A DNA stretch of 64,000 nt from an uncultured Campylobacterales bacterium (GCA_947503785.1 CANNFB010000015.1:1-64000), one strand, 5' to 3'. Shown: positions 38,370 to 48,131, counted from the first letter of the stretch. Notes: generated by a model not told the origin, from the letters alone. A program made the numbers and translations.

Positions 38370-38661
38370 TATTAATACAGGAAATCCTGTATTAATATAC
38401 TTTTCTGGTGAAAATTGTTCAGTCTGTAAAGTTCTTAAACCAAAGATTGAAGATGAAATAAGTAAAAACTTTCCTTTATTTGATTTATTAGAAGTAGAAA
38501 CGGACTTGCATAAAGAGATAACAAGTCATTTTACGGTATTTTCAATACCAACTATGCTAGTCTTTTTTGATAAAAAAGAATTTTTTAGACGTGGAAGAAA
38601 TATGTCTGTTTCTATGTTTATGGAAGAAATAAAAAGACCATACAATTTAATGACAAAGTAA
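38332..38661 (+). CDS. Thioredoxin-fold protein
   Basis: A 109-residue cytoplasmic thioredoxin-like protein with CSVC at residues 29-32 (VLIYFSGENCSVCKVLKP) and the cis-Pro loop SIPTML. The active-site pair CxxC suggests disulfide reduction. It lies within the 3' end of the DUF1538 gene (38-base overlap) and 3 bases before a haem-binding gene, so it could reduce the CxxCH cysteines or serve the transporter. It lacks the WCGPC of canonical thioredoxin. Confidence 0.8.
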   Translation: MKKIQNLQQLQSSINTGNPVLIYFSGENCSVCKVLKPKIEDEISKNFPLFDLLEVETDLHKEITSHFTVFSIPTMLVFFDKKEFFRRGRNMSVSMFMEEIKRPYNLMTK

Positions 38662-38664
38662 AAC

Positions 38665-39090
38665 ATGAAAAGAACACTTTTAATTTTTTTAATAATATTT
38701 ATTTTAATGCAATTTATTAGAGTTGATCAAACTAATGCTGCAGTTGAAAAAGACTTAGAACTCAAAGCTCCCTTAGAAATTATGACTATGTTTAAAAGCT
38801 CTTGTTATGATTGCCATTCTGATGAAGTTAAGTGGCCATGGTATTCTCAAATTGCACCATTTTCGTGGACTATAAAAAACCATGTAAATAATGGAAGAAA
38901 ATGGCTGAACTTCTCTATTTGGGAAACTTATACAGATGAAGAGAAAGAAAAAAAACTAAAAGGCATTTATAGAACTGCTTATGCAATTATGCCACTGCCA
39001 ACATATATTTGGCTACATAAAGAAGCAGATTTAACTAAAGATCAAAGAAATTTAATTAGAGATTGGACTGGAGTGAGAAAGCATAAGTGA
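38665..39090 (+). CDS. Exported haem-binding domain protein
   Basis: A 141-residue protein with an N-terminal signal or anchor helix (about 3-20) and one haem c motif CYDCH (about 51-55) within the Haem_bd pattern (SSCYDCHSDEVKWPWYSQIAP, NHVNNGRKWLNFSIW, then AYAIMPLPTYIWLH). It is a small periplasmic c-type haem protein of unknown redox partner. The MutS-HNH gene overlaps its stop by four bases (GTGA). Confidence 0.85.
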   Translation: MKRTLLIFLIIFILMQFIRVDQTNAAVEKDLELKAPLEIMTMFKSSCYDCHSDEVKWPWYSQIAPFSWTIKNHVNNGRKWLNFSIWETYTDEEKEKKLKGIYRTAYAIMPLPTYIWLHKEADLTKDQRNLIRDWTGVRKHK

Positions 39091-42047
39091 GAGAAGAAGT
39101 AGCAGAAATATTAGCAAATAAAAAAACACTTTTAACAATTACTTATTTTAAATTGCAAAAACTGTTTGAAAAAAAGTATGGTAAAAATACCGTAGTTTTA
39201 ATGGAAATAGGAACATTTTTTGAAGTTTATGAAGTTAATAATGATGAAGAACAAATAGGAAAAGCAAAAGAAATTGCTGAACTTTTAAATATTCAATTAA
39301 CTAGAAAAAATAAAACAATATTAGAGAACTCACAAGAAAACCCAATTATGGCAGGTGTTCCTGCAATATCTTTAGAAAAACACCTAGCTAGAATTATAGG
39401 AGAGCAAAAGTACACAGTTGTACTTATAAAACAAAAAGGTGTACCACCAAATGTTTCTAGATATCTTGATACTGTAGTAAGTCCTGGAACAAACTTTGAT
39501 TTTGTAATAGATCAAGATGAAAATAATATCACTTCACTTTTAGTTGATCAAATTAGAGGAATATATCTACTTGGATATTCAGCTATTGATGTAACAACTG
39601 GAAAGTGTTATTATAATGAAATACATGGAACTAGTGAAGATAAGTTTTTTGCTTTAGATGAAGTATTTAATTATATGAATATGCATAAAACTAATGAAGT
39701 GATAGTTACCTTTGCTGATAAAAATATAAATCAAAAAGAAGTTATTGATTATTTAGAATTAAAACTAAAAACATTTCATATAGGTTCCTTTAGACCAAAA
39801 ATATCTTATCAAAATGAATTGTTTAAAAATGTTTTTTCAATTCAATCTTTATTAACGCCTATTGAGCATTTAGATATGGAAAGAGTTCCTTTAAGTACAG
39901 AATCTTTATCCGTGTTAATTGACTTTGTAATTGGTCATGACTCAAATATAATACAAAAGTTATCACTTCCTTCTAAACTTGATATTAGTAAATATATTTA
40001 TTTAGGTAATAATGCAATTGAGCAATTAAATATAATAGAAACTAATCACAATCCATCACTTATTAAACTTATAAATAACACATCAACTGCAATGGGAAAA
40101 AGACTTTTAAAAGAAAGATTAACCCATCCGATTAAAGATTCAAAAGAGTTATTAAGAAGATTTGCACTATCAAAAGAACTATTTGATTATCACACTCCAA
40201 TTGAGAATGAATTAGCAAATATATATGATATTGAAAGATTAACAAGAAGAATAAAACTTACACGTCTTCATCCTTTCGAATTAAACTATTTATATGATTC
40301 ACTTCTTAGTATTAAAGAAGTTGTAACTTTTATGGAAAACTATAAGTTTATTTCTCCTCCTTGTTCAAGTGCTGATTTAGAGCTATTTATTAGCTCAATT
40401 GATTCAACATTTGACTTATCTATATCTGGAAAATATATGTTAAAAGATGTAGAGACAAATATGGTTAATAGTGGAATAAACACTCAAATAGATGAACTAA
40501 ATGCGCAAAATGAAGTTTTATATTCTAAGCTTGAAATATTAAGAGCTCATGTCCTGACATATTTAAAAGTTGGAGACTCAAATTTTGTAGGAATTAATAG
40601 ATTAGATAAAGAAGGTTTCTTCTTAACACTAACAAAAAATAGATTTAATCTAATCAAAGAAGACCTGTTAAACTCACATATAATTGTAGATGATGAACTT
40701 TATTTATTTAAAGATTTTACTATAAAAATTCAAACAAACTCTGTAAAAATATCTTGTAAATTAACAGATGAAATTTCAGATAAATATGTTCATAACTTAA
40801 GAAAAATCGTAGAACTTAATAAATTAGTATTTAAAGAGAAAATTGTTGAGTTTGAAAAAAAGTTTGCTCCACTTTTAGAAGATTTAGTTCAGTTTATTGC
40901 AGAAGTGGATTTAACAGTTTCAAATATTAAAACAGCAAAAAAATACAACTATGTTTGTCCAAAACTTGTAAAAACAAATGATGATGAAAATTTTATTGAG
41001 TGTATTGATTTACGACATCCTATAATTGAAGCAAATGAAGAGCAGGGTATTTATGTTCCAAATGATATTATTTTAGGTGAATTAAGTTTAGCTTCTAAAG
41101 AATATAAAAACAATGTAATAATTAAAAACTCAAATCCAGTAAATATAAAGAACAACAAGATGCATGGTGTTTTATTATATGGAATTAATTCATCTGGAAA
41201 ATCTTCATTAATGAAAGCAATTGGGATTGCAGTAATCCTAGCACAAGCAGGTTTTTATGTACCTGCAAAATCTATGAGATTTTCTATTTTTGATGCAGTG
41301 TATACAAGAATATCAGGTGCAGATAATATTGCAAAAGGACTATCTTCTTTTGCTGTGGAGATGTTGGAATTAAAGAATATCTTTAATAGAGCAAGTAAAA
41401 AATCTTTAGTTTTAGGAGATGAGATTTCTCATAGTACTGAAACAATGAGTGGCTTATCAATAGTTGCAAGTTCGATTTTAAAGCTTTCAAAACTTGAAGC
41501 TATTTTTGTATTTGCAACACATCTTCATCAGCTTCCTGAAATTAAAGAAGTAGAAGAACTAAAAAATATTATTGCACTTCACTTATCTGTAATGTATAAA
41601 AGTGAAGAAGATAAACTTATCTTTGATAGAAAACTTGCCTTCGGAAGTGGCTCTTCTATGTATGGATTAGAGTATGCTAAATCTTTACACATGGACAAAG
41701 AGTTTTTAACTGTAGCAAATGATATAAGAAAAAAACTAACAGATGATTATGATTCAATTGAGAGATTGAGTATGAGAAAGACTTCAAAGTATAATAAAAA
41801 TGTTTACGCATCAAATTGTGTAATATGTGGAAAAGCTTGTGATGATGTTCATCATATAAAAGAGCAAGCCAGAGCAAACAAAGAAGGTTTTATTGAGCAT
41901 ATAAATGCAAATCATAAATATAATCTAATCCCATTATGTAAAGAACATCATAAGATGGTACATGATGGAAGAATTAATGTAAATGGTTTTGTTTCAACCT
42001 CTAAAGGTTTAGAACTTCATTATACAGATGCAGGTGAACAAAAGTAA
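39087..42047 (+). CDS. MutS family protein with C-terminal HNH domain (MutS7-like)
   Basis: A 986-residue MutS. The N-terminal mismatch-contact domain shows LMEIGTFFEVY (FxE motif variant) and GVPAISLEKHLARII; the ATPase has GINSSGKSSLMKAIG near 697, LGDEISHSTE and an ATHLHQLPEI segment. An added C-terminal HNH nuclease (about 908-980) has CVICG, DDVHHI and LCKEHHKMVHDG. This domain order is that of the MutS7 group, known to me from giant viruses, octocoral mitochondria and Campylobacterota. It may recognise mismatches and nick by itself, without MutL. The start is GTG, overlapping the haem-protein gene. Confidence 0.9.
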   Translation: MREEVAEILANKKTLLTITYFKLQKLFEKKYGKNTVVLMEIGTFFEVYEVNNDEEQIGKAKEIAELLNIQLTRKNKTILENSQENPIMAGVPAISLEKHLARIIGEQKYTVVLIKQKGVPPNVSRYLDTVVSPGTNFDFVIDQDENNITSLLVDQIRGIYLLGYSAIDVTTGKCYYNEIHGTSEDKFFALDEVFNYMNMHKTNEVIVTFADKNINQKEVIDYLELKLKTFHIGSFRPKISYQNELFKNVFSIQSLLTPIEHLDMERVPLSTESLSVLIDFVIGHDSNIIQKLSLPSKLDISKYIYLGNNAIEQLNIIETNHNPSLIKLINNTSTAMGKRLLKERLTHPIKDSKELLRRFALSKELFDYHTPIENELANIYDIERLTRRIKLTRLHPFELNYLYDSLLSIKEVVTFMENYKFISPPCSSADLELFISSIDSTFDLSISGKYMLKDVETNMVNSGINTQIDELNAQNEVLYSKLEILRAHVLTYLKVGDSNFVGINRLDKEGFFLTLTKNRFNLIKEDLLNSHIIVDDELYLFKDFTIKIQTNSVKISCKLTDEISDKYVHNLRKIVELNKLVFKEKIVEFEKKFAPLLEDLVQFIAEVDLTVSNIKTAKKYNYVCPKLVKTNDDENFIECIDLRHPIIEANEEQGIYVPNDIILGELSLASKEYKNNVIIKNSNPVNIKNNKMHGVLLYGINSSGKSSLMKAIGIAVILAQAGFYVPAKSMRFSIFDAVYTRISGADNIAKGLSSFAVEMLELKNIFNRASKKSLVLGDEISHSTETMSGLSIVASSILKLSKLEAIFVFATHLHQLPEIKEVEELKNIIALHLSVMYKSEEDKLIFDRKLAFGSGSSMYGLEYAKSLHMDKEFLTVANDIRKKLTDDYDSIERLSMRKTSKYNKNVYASNCVICGKACDDVHHIKEQARANKEGFIEHINANHKYNLIPLCKEHHKMVHDGRINVNGFVSTSKGLELHYTDAGEQK

Positions 42048-42082
42048 AAGAGAGAAGAAATAGACTTATTACTTCTCTTTTT
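42048..42082. terminator. Convergent terminator between mutS and MFS genes
   Basis: An imperfect stem (agagaag-aata with tatt-cttctct, one mismatch) is flanked by A-rich DNA on the left and TTTTT on the right. It lies between the two convergent stop codons and could act both ways. Confidence 0.55.
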
Positions 42083-43388
42083 GTACTTCTGGTAGCTTTA
42101 AAGCTAAAAAAATACCTATCATACCTATTATTGATAATAAAAGAATAATTCCATTTAATCCAATACTAGAACTAAGTGTTCCTATAAAACCTGAGAATAA
42201 TAGAACAATACCAATAATAGTATTACTTACAGCTACATAATCAGTTCTTTTATTTCCTCCTGCTAAATCGACTAAGTAAGTTTTTCTTCCTATTCTAATA
42301 CCTTGATATCCAACTGTTAAAATAAAATATATTAAAGGCATTACCCAAATAATGGAAAAAATATTTTCATAAAAAGTACTCAAAGTAAAAACCAAAAATC
42401 CCAATATTGTAGAAATACTTGCGCCTATAATCATGGACTTTCTACTAGAAATATCAGATAACTTTCCCCAAATAATTGAAGAAGAAAAATCAGCAAATCC
42501 GCTTGCCAAAATAAATAATCCTAATAAATAACTACTTGAATTTGATTGTTGTTGTGCTAGAATTACAAAAAAAGGTGCTGATAATACTGAACATAAAAAT
42601 AAAGCTCTTGTTATTACAAAAAGTCTAAAAGCCTTATCTGTTTTAAGAAGTGATAGCTTTTTTAAAGCAAGAGAAATTGCATTTCCTCCTCCATCAGTTT
42701 CTCCCTCAAACTCTTCAATTTTTAAATAAATAAGTGCTGCAATAATCCAAAAAAAACCAGCTAAAAAAAGCAGAATTCCAAAGTTTTGAGGAGAGAATGG
42801 TTTTTCTCCCACTAGTAAGAAATATACTCCAAGACCAATTACTATAAGTCCAGCTAAACTCCCTGCATAACCATTTAAAATACCTCTTCTCGTTTTTGGA
42901 ATAGTTTTACCAATAACATCTTTTGCAGCAACTGAGCTTAATCCTCTTGCTAAACTCATTATGATTATTAAAGTTATAATTGCAATACCTGCATTTAATC
43001 CTTTCATATTCCATGCTACAATCCCTATTGCAATGATACAAAGTGCTTGAAAAAAAACTCCAAGACTCCAAATATATTTTCTAATAGGAAGTTTTCTAAT
43101 GTATGCTGCAATCAAAAGTTGAGGTAAAAGTGAGCCAGATTCTTTTATAGGAACTAAAAAACTTATTAAAAAAAGAGGGACATTTAGACTTTCCATTAGC
43201 CATGGAATTATAACTTTCATATTGGCTACAGAGTCTGCAAGTTTATTAAAAAAGTAACTAATAATAGTTAAAAAAAAGTTTCCAGGAACTACTTTGCAAG
43301 CCTTTTCATCAATTGCTTTACAAACTCTAGCATCTTCTTCATTCATCATCTTTTCATAGATAGATTCATGTTTTGATTTTGATGACAT
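42069..43388 (-). CDS. MFS transporter
   Basis: A 439-residue protein with about 12 transmembrane helices. The first ~40 residues are polar and cytoplasmic, and a long internal loop (about 225-245, EEFEGETDGGGNAISLALKK) separates the two six-helix halves. Motifs resemble MFS (GKLSDISSRKSMI between helices). No substrate-specific signature is recognised. Its start lies one base after the stop of the 49-residue membrane ORF and follows hisH-hisA, so it may be co-transcribed with them. Confidence 0.85.
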   Translation of the reverse strand: MSSKSKHESIYEKMMNEEDARVCKAIDEKACKVVPGNFFLTIISYFFNKLADSVANMKVIIPWLMESLNVPLFLISFLVPIKESGSLLPQLLIAAYIRKLPIRKYIWSLGVFFQALCIIAIGIVAWNMKGLNAGIAIITLIIIMSLARGLSSVAAKDVIGKTIPKTRRGILNGYAGSLAGLIVIGLGVYFLLVGEKPFSPQNFGILLFLAGFFWIIAALIYLKIEEFEGETDGGGNAISLALKKLSLLKTDKAFRLFVITRALFLCSVLSAPFFVILAQQQSNSSSYLLGLFILASGFADFSSSIIWGKLSDISSRKSMIIGASISTILGFLVFTLSTFYENIFSIIWVMPLIYFILTVGYQGIRIGRKTYLVDLAGGNKRTDYVAVSNTIIGIVLLFSGFIGTLSSSIGLNGIILLLSIIGMIGIFLALKLPEVQKEK

Positions 43389-43389
43389 T

Positions 43390-43539
43390 TTATTTCTTTT
43401 TAGAAGTAAGGATATTTCTTATAAGAAGTCCTATAAAAAATATAGCAATCCCTCCATTTATATAAAAGCCTTGCATATTATTATCTTGAAAGAATAAATA
43501 TGCAAGTGCTGTAAATACTAGAGAAACTACTAAACACAT
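43390..43539 (-). CDS. Small membrane protein (49 residues), unknown function
   Basis: A complete ORF that exactly fills the gap between hisA (1 base before) and the MFS gene (1 base after). It encodes two hydrophobic segments (residues 2-17 and 29-42) joined by QDNNMQGFYINGG and ends in a basic RNILTSKKK tail, as expected for a two-helix membrane protein with the positive end inside. The ribosome site is weak (aagaaggg lies about 17 bases upstream). Perfect fit to the gap and amphipathic layout make it credible; homologue conservation would prove it. Confidence 0.6.
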   Translation of the reverse strand: MCLVVSLVFTALAYLFFQDNNMQGFYINGGIAIFFIGLLIRNILTSKKK

Positions 43540-43540
43540 C

Positions 43541-44248
43541 TTATAAAGCTTTAAACCCTTCTTCTAAGTCCAAAGTTCCTTCATAGAATGCTTTTCCTAC
43601 AATAACACCAGCGATGTTACCATTGGCTTTACAGTTAATGATGTCATTGATATCTTTAACTCCACCAGAGGCAATTGTGTCAACTCCAGAAGCTAATGCA
43701 ATTGATTCTGTAAACTCAACATTTACACCACAAAGCATTCCATCTTTTGAAATGTCAGTACAAATTATAGCTTCAACACCTGCATTTGCAAACTCACGTG
43801 CTAAAGTTGTAGCTTCCATAGTAGAAACTTCAGCCCAACCTTCAACTGCAACCATTCCATTCATAGCATCAATTCCTACAGCAATTGGATATTTCGCTGC
43901 CATATCTTTTACAAATTGAGGATCTTTAACTGCAATTGAACCTAAAATTAGTCTATCAACTCCAAGTTCAACATACATTTTAATAGTTTCTTCATCTCTA
44001 ATTCCCCCACCTAGTTCAATTTTAAGATTACAGTTTTCTCTAATCTTTTTGATTTGTTCTAAGTTTGCAGGTTCACCTGCAAAAGCACCATTTAAATCAA
44101 CTATATGAAGCCATTTGCTTCCTAACTCTTCAAATCTCTTTGCTACTTGCCAAGGCTCATCTGAATAAATTTTTGCACTTTCCATTAGCCCTTTACTTAG
44201 CCTTACAGCTTTTCCGTCTTTTAAATCTATTGCCGGTAAAATATCCAT
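43541..44248 (-). CDS. hisA: Phosphoribosylformimino-5-aminoimidazole carboxamide ribotide isomerase
   Basis: A 235-residue HisA TIM barrel: [20 protein letters not shown] with the catalytic Asp8, [40 protein letters not shown] with the second catalytic Asp, and IASGGVKD. It opens the ribose of ProFAR in histidine synthesis. hisH lies 14 bases upstream in the same unit. Confidence 0.96.
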   Translation of the reverse strand: MDILPAIDLKDGKAVRLSKGLMESAKIYSDEPWQVAKRFEELGSKWLHIVDLNGAFAGEPANLEQIKKIRENCNLKIELGGGIRDEETIKMYVELGVDRLILGSIAVKDPQFVKDMAAKYPIAVGIDAMNGMVAVEGWAEVSTMEATTLAREFANAGVEAIICTDISKDGMLCGVNVEFTESIALASGVDTIASGGVKDINDIINCKANGNIAGVIVGKAFYEGTLDLEEGFKAL

Positions 44249-44262
44249 ATTATCTATTTCCT

Positions 44263-44877
44263 TTAGTGTGATAAATTCATAAAATTTTTAAGTATCTTCA
44301 ATCCATTGTCATGTGATTTTTCAGGGTGAGGTTGAAAACCATATATGTTTTCTTTATGTACAGCACTTGCAAAATCATAACCATATTCAGTTGTGCCAAT
44401 AACATTTTTAGCATTTGTTACTGCATGATAAGAGTGCACAAAATATAAATAAGGATCTTTTAATCCTTCAAATAAAGTATGCTCATTTTGGGTTTTTATT
44501 GTATTCCATCCCATATGTGGAATTTTTGTATCTTCATGCATTTTTGATTTATCAAATTTCACAACGTGTCCATCAATAAGTCCAAGACCTCTTGTCTCTC
44601 CAAACTCTTGAGAGCTTTCAAATAAAAGTTGCATTCCAAGACAAATACCAATCATAGGTTTTCCTGTTTTTGCATACTCATGAATTGCTTGAAACATTCC
44701 TGTTTCATGTAAATTTTTCATAGCATCACCATATGCACCAACTCCAGGAAGAATAATTCTGTTAAAGTTTTTTAAATCTTCTGGGTTTTTTACAATTGAA
44801 GCTTTTGCATCTAGTAAATGACAAGCATTGTAAACACTTGCTAAATTTCCCATATTATAATCAATAATTCCTATCAC
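44263..44877 (-). CDS. hisH: Imidazole glycerol phosphate synthase, glutaminase subunit
   Basis: A 204-residue class I amidotransferase: [29 protein letters not shown], the nucleophile Cys in [13 protein letters not shown], a YFVHSYHAV segment and the His-Glu dyad in [10 protein letters not shown]. It supplies ammonia to HisF for imidazole glycerol phosphate formation. hisF is not adjacent here; hisA is. Confidence 0.96.
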   Translation of the reverse strand: MIGIIDYNMGNLASVYNACHLLDAKASIVKNPEDLKNFNRIILPGVGAYGDAMKNLHETGMFQAIHEYAKTGKPMIGICLGMQLLFESSQEFGETRGLGLIDGHVVKFDKSKMHEDTKIPHMGWNTIKTQNEHTLFEGLKDPYLYFVHSYHAVTNAKNVIGTTEYGYDFASAVHKENIYGFQPHPEKSHDNGLKILKNFMNLSH

Positions 44878-44907
44878 ATTAATCCCTTTATTAAAAAAAG
44901 AATTATA

Positions 44908-45480
44908 CTAAAGTTTTGCATCAGCTAGGGTTAAAGAAAATAAGATTTTATTATTTTGTTTTTGAAGAGCTTTTTTAGCTTCAAGTATAGTAGTTCCTGT
45001 TGTAATCAAATCATCACAAAGTATAAGCGTTTGATTTTTGATATTAGAAACTTTGAATTTTCTTGGATTATTCTTTCTAAATTCTAAATCTTTCCCCGCA
45101 TATTTTACTATATTTGTAGCTTTCAAACAGTTGTACTTCGGAGTTATAATATCAGATTTTAAATGCTTTGCTAAAATTGCAGTGTGTGAGAAATCATGGC
45201 GAGTGTGGTCATCTATTGCAACAGCTATTATTTTATCACTTAGATTAAAATTTTGTGAAAACTTAGCAAAAGATAGTTTTGCAAGAATATTAAAAACTCT
45301 GTCTCCATGAAAATAGTATTTTGATGTTATTAAGTCTTCTATATCTGATAAAGCATAAAAAGAGTAGTTATAAAAATCTTTTTGCAATTCTCTTTTATGG
45401 AAAGAGGGTTCTAATAAATTTTTTTGGCAAGTTTTACAAATGATTTGAAAGGATAGGTTTTCGCATGTTAAGCATTTCAT
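44908..45480 (-). CDS. ComF-family phosphoribosyltransferase-like protein
   Basis: A 190-residue ComF/GntX-type protein. The N-terminal four-Cys zinc knuckle has CLTC (3-6) and CKTC (15-18), and the C-terminal PRPP loop LILCDDLITTGTTILEA lies near 150. Homologues are needed for DNA uptake in competent bacteria; in others the role is unknown. It lies 31 bases before hisH on the same strand. Confidence 0.88.
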   Translation of the reverse strand: MKCLTCENLSFQIICKTCQKNLLEPSFHKRELQKDFYNYSFYALSDIEDLITSKYYFHGDRVFNILAKLSFAKFSQNFNLSDKIIAVAIDDHTRHDFSHTAILAKHLKSDIITPKYNCLKATNIVKYAGKDLEFRKNNPRKFKVSNIKNQTLILCDDLITTGTTILEAKKALQKQNNKILFSLTLADAKL

Positions 45481-45593
45481 ACCTTAATAATACTATTTAT
45501 TATTTAAAATGTAAAGTTTATTTAAAATTAGGTATTTTAATAGATTATGGTAAAATGCAAAAAAATAAATAATTAAATTATAAAAGGTTAATA

Positions 45594-48131
45594 TTGAGAT
45601 ATATATTATTTTTAGGACTTGTTCTTGCAGGTTTATTTCAAGTTTTCTTTTGGCTTATTCAAGATAATCAAATAACATTAAGTCAAGATTCCTATGGAAG
45701 CATTGATTCTTTATCCTATTCTCCATATTCAGGATATGAAAAAAAATTACTTTCACAAGAGCAAATTGAAGATGATGTAAAAATGTTGTCTTTTTTTACA
45801 AAAAGACTTAGAACTTATTCTACAGTTGATGCTGAGATGATTTTAAAAGTTATTTCAAAAAGAGATGATATGTCTATTGATTTAGGTATATGGTTAAGTA
45901 GTAATTATAAAGAGAACTTTAAAGAAGTGACTCGAGCAATTGATCTTAGTGAAAAATATCCTAATAGTATTAATACTATCATTGTAGGAAATGAAACAAT
46001 ATTAAGAAAAGATTTAAATAGCATGGAGCTAATTGGATATTTAAATTTTATATCAAATTTTGTTAAAAAGAAAGTCACCACTGCAGAAGTTTGGAAAACT
46101 TGGGATGATTATCCAGATTTGGCAAAAAATGTTGATTTTTTAACAGTACATATATTGCCTTATTGGGAAGAGGTTAAAATAGAAAATTTTAATACTTATA
46201 TTTTAGAAAAATATTTTTATTTAAAAGGAAAATATTCTCCTAAAGTGGTTGTTATTGGCGAAACTGGATGGCCAAGTAATGGATATAATAATAAAAATGC
46301 AATACCTGGCTTAGAAAATCAAGCTAATGCAATTAGAGGTTTTTTAAATACTGCAGCAACTAATAATATTCCATATAATATAGTTGAAGCTTTTGACCAA
46401 CCTTGGAAAGGTTATGAAGAAGGAAATGTAGGGCAATATTGGGGTATTTTCAATGAAGATAGAAAATTAAAATTCTATATAAATGGTGATATTGAAGTAA
46501 ATGAATATTGGATTTATCAAATGTTAGCAGCAATTATTATTGGTGCATTTTTAACGCTTTATGGTCTTAAAAATCAGAGGTTAAACTTATATCATGCTTT
46601 TGCATATGGAATTGCAGCTCAAGGTATGGCCTTTGGTATTGTAATGGCAATTGTATACCCCTTTAATAACTATATGAATTTTGGTATGTGGGTCATGTGG
46701 AGTATGGGTACATTTTTGATGATTCCTTTAGTTGTAATTACCTTAGCAAAAGCGAACGAATTATTTAAGAACTCTATTGGAAAAGCGCCAAAAAGATTAA
46801 TTGAAAGTAATTTAAAATCAGATAATACTCCTTTTGTATCTATTCATGTTCCTGCATATAAAGAACAGCCAGATGTTTTAGCCCAAACATTAAAAGCATT
46901 ATCAAAGCTTGAATATCCAAATTATGAAGTACTTGTTATTATAAACAATACTCCTGAAGAATTTTATTGGAAACCAGTTGAAAAATTATGTGAAGAGTTA
47001 GGAAGTAAATTTGTATTTTTAAATATTACTTGTACTGGATTTAAAGCTGGTGCTTTAAATAAAGCATTAGAATATACAAATAAAAAAACAGAAGTTATTG
47101 CTGTAATTGATGCTGATTATGAAGTTGAATCACCATGGCTTAACGATTTAATTCCCTTATTTGATGATCCAAAAGTTGCAATTGTTCAAGCTCCACAAGA
47201 TCATAGAGATGGTCATGAATCCATTGTAAAAGCCGCAATGAATGCAGAATATGCAGGTTTCTTTGATATTGGTATGATTGATAGAAATGAAGAAAATGCT
47301 ATTGTAGTTCATGGAACTATGGTTCTAGTAAGACTTGATGCCATGATTGAAGTTGGAGGTTGGGGAACGGATACTATTGTTGAGGATAGTGAACTAGGTC
47401 TTAGACTTTTTGAAGCAGGATATGTTGCACATTATACAAATAGAAGATATGGATATGGACTGTTACCTGATACTATTGAAGCTTTTAAAACACAAAGACA
47501 TAGATGGGCTTATGGTGCGATTCAAATACTAAAAAAGCATTATAAAGAATTTTTACCTTCGTCTACAAAATTAAACGCTAGACAGAAAAATAAGTTTATT
47601 ACAGGATGGTTTTTTTGGTTAAGTGATGCTTTGGGACCTGTTATGGCAGTGATGAATATTATTTGGGTTCCTGTAATAATATTTGTAGGAGTTACAATTC
47701 CAACCATTGCTCTTACTATTCCTATTATTACGGCATTTCTTGTTAATATATTACATACTTTTATTTTATATAGGATAAACGTTAAAACCTCGTATAAAAA
47801 TACAATATTAAGTTCAATTGCTTCTATGAGTTTACAATTGATTATATTTAAAGCTGTATTTGATGGCTTTGTAAAAGATGGACTTCCTTTTAAAAGAACT
47901 GAAAAGGGCGGTGGTAAAGTTGAAAAAGCAACTACTAATCCAATCAAATATGAAACTATATTTGCAGTTTTATTATTGAGTTCATTTTTTGCATTGATTT
48001 TTACAAATGAAACAAGAATTGTTGAGGTTTATGTTTTTGCACTTACAATCTTGATTCAAAGTATTCCTTATGTTTCAGCCATTATTATGAGATGGTTAGA
48101 ATTAAAATCTATAAAAGAGGCTAAGGGTTAA
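45594..48131 (+). CDS. Putative beta-glucan synthase: GH17 domain fused to GT2 glycosyltransferase
   Basis: An 845-residue fusion. After an N-terminal anchor helix (1-20) comes a periplasmic GH17-like domain (about 50-295) with IVGNETILR (acid/base Glu) and VVVIGETGWPSNG (nucleophile Glu). Three helices lead to a cytoplasmic GT2 domain (about 415-660): FVSIHVPAYKEQP, IDADYEVE (DxD), VEDSELGLRL and TQRHRWAYGA (QxxRW). Membrane helices close the protein. The motifs suggest polymerisation of a beta-linked glucan with trimming or transglycosylation outside, as in NdvB/NdvC-type cyclic glucan synthases. The start is TTG 45594. It is monocistronic, convergent with lepA. Confidence 0.85.
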   Translation: MRYILFLGLVLAGLFQVFFWLIQDNQITLSQDSYGSIDSLSYSPYSGYEKKLLSQEQIEDDVKMLSFFTKRLRTYSTVDAEMILKVISKRDDMSIDLGIWLSSNYKENFKEVTRAIDLSEKYPNSINTIIVGNETILRKDLNSMELIGYLNFISNFVKKKVTTAEVWKTWDDYPDLAKNVDFLTVHILPYWEEVKIENFNTYILEKYFYLKGKYSPKVVVIGETGWPSNGYNNKNAIPGLENQANAIRGFLNTAATNNIPYNIVEAFDQPWKGYEEGNVGQYWGIFNEDRKLKFYINGDIEVNEYWIYQMLAAIIIGAFLTLYGLKNQRLNLYHAFAYGIAAQGMAFGIVMAIVYPFNNYMNFGMWVMWSMGTFLMIPLVVITLAKANELFKNSIGKAPKRLIESNLKSDNTPFVSIHVPAYKEQPDVLAQTLKALSKLEYPNYEVLVIINNTPEEFYWKPVEKLCEELGSKFVFLNITCTGFKAGALNKALEYTNKKTEVIAVIDADYEVESPWLNDLIPLFDDPKVAIVQAPQDHRDGHESIVKAAMNAEYAGFFDIGMIDRNEENAIVVHGTMVLVRLDAMIEVGGWGTDTIVEDSELGLRLFEAGYVAHYTNRRYGYGLLPDTIEAFKTQRHRWAYGAIQILKKHYKEFLPSSTKLNARQKNKFITGWFFWLSDALGPVMAVMNIIWVPVIIFVGVTIPTIALTIPIITAFLVNILHTFILYRINVKTSYKNTILSSIASMSLQLIIFKAVFDGFVKDGLPFKRTEKGGGKVEKATTNPIKYETIFAVLLLSSFFALIFTNETRIVEVYVFALTILIQSIPYVSAIIMRWLELKSIKEAKG

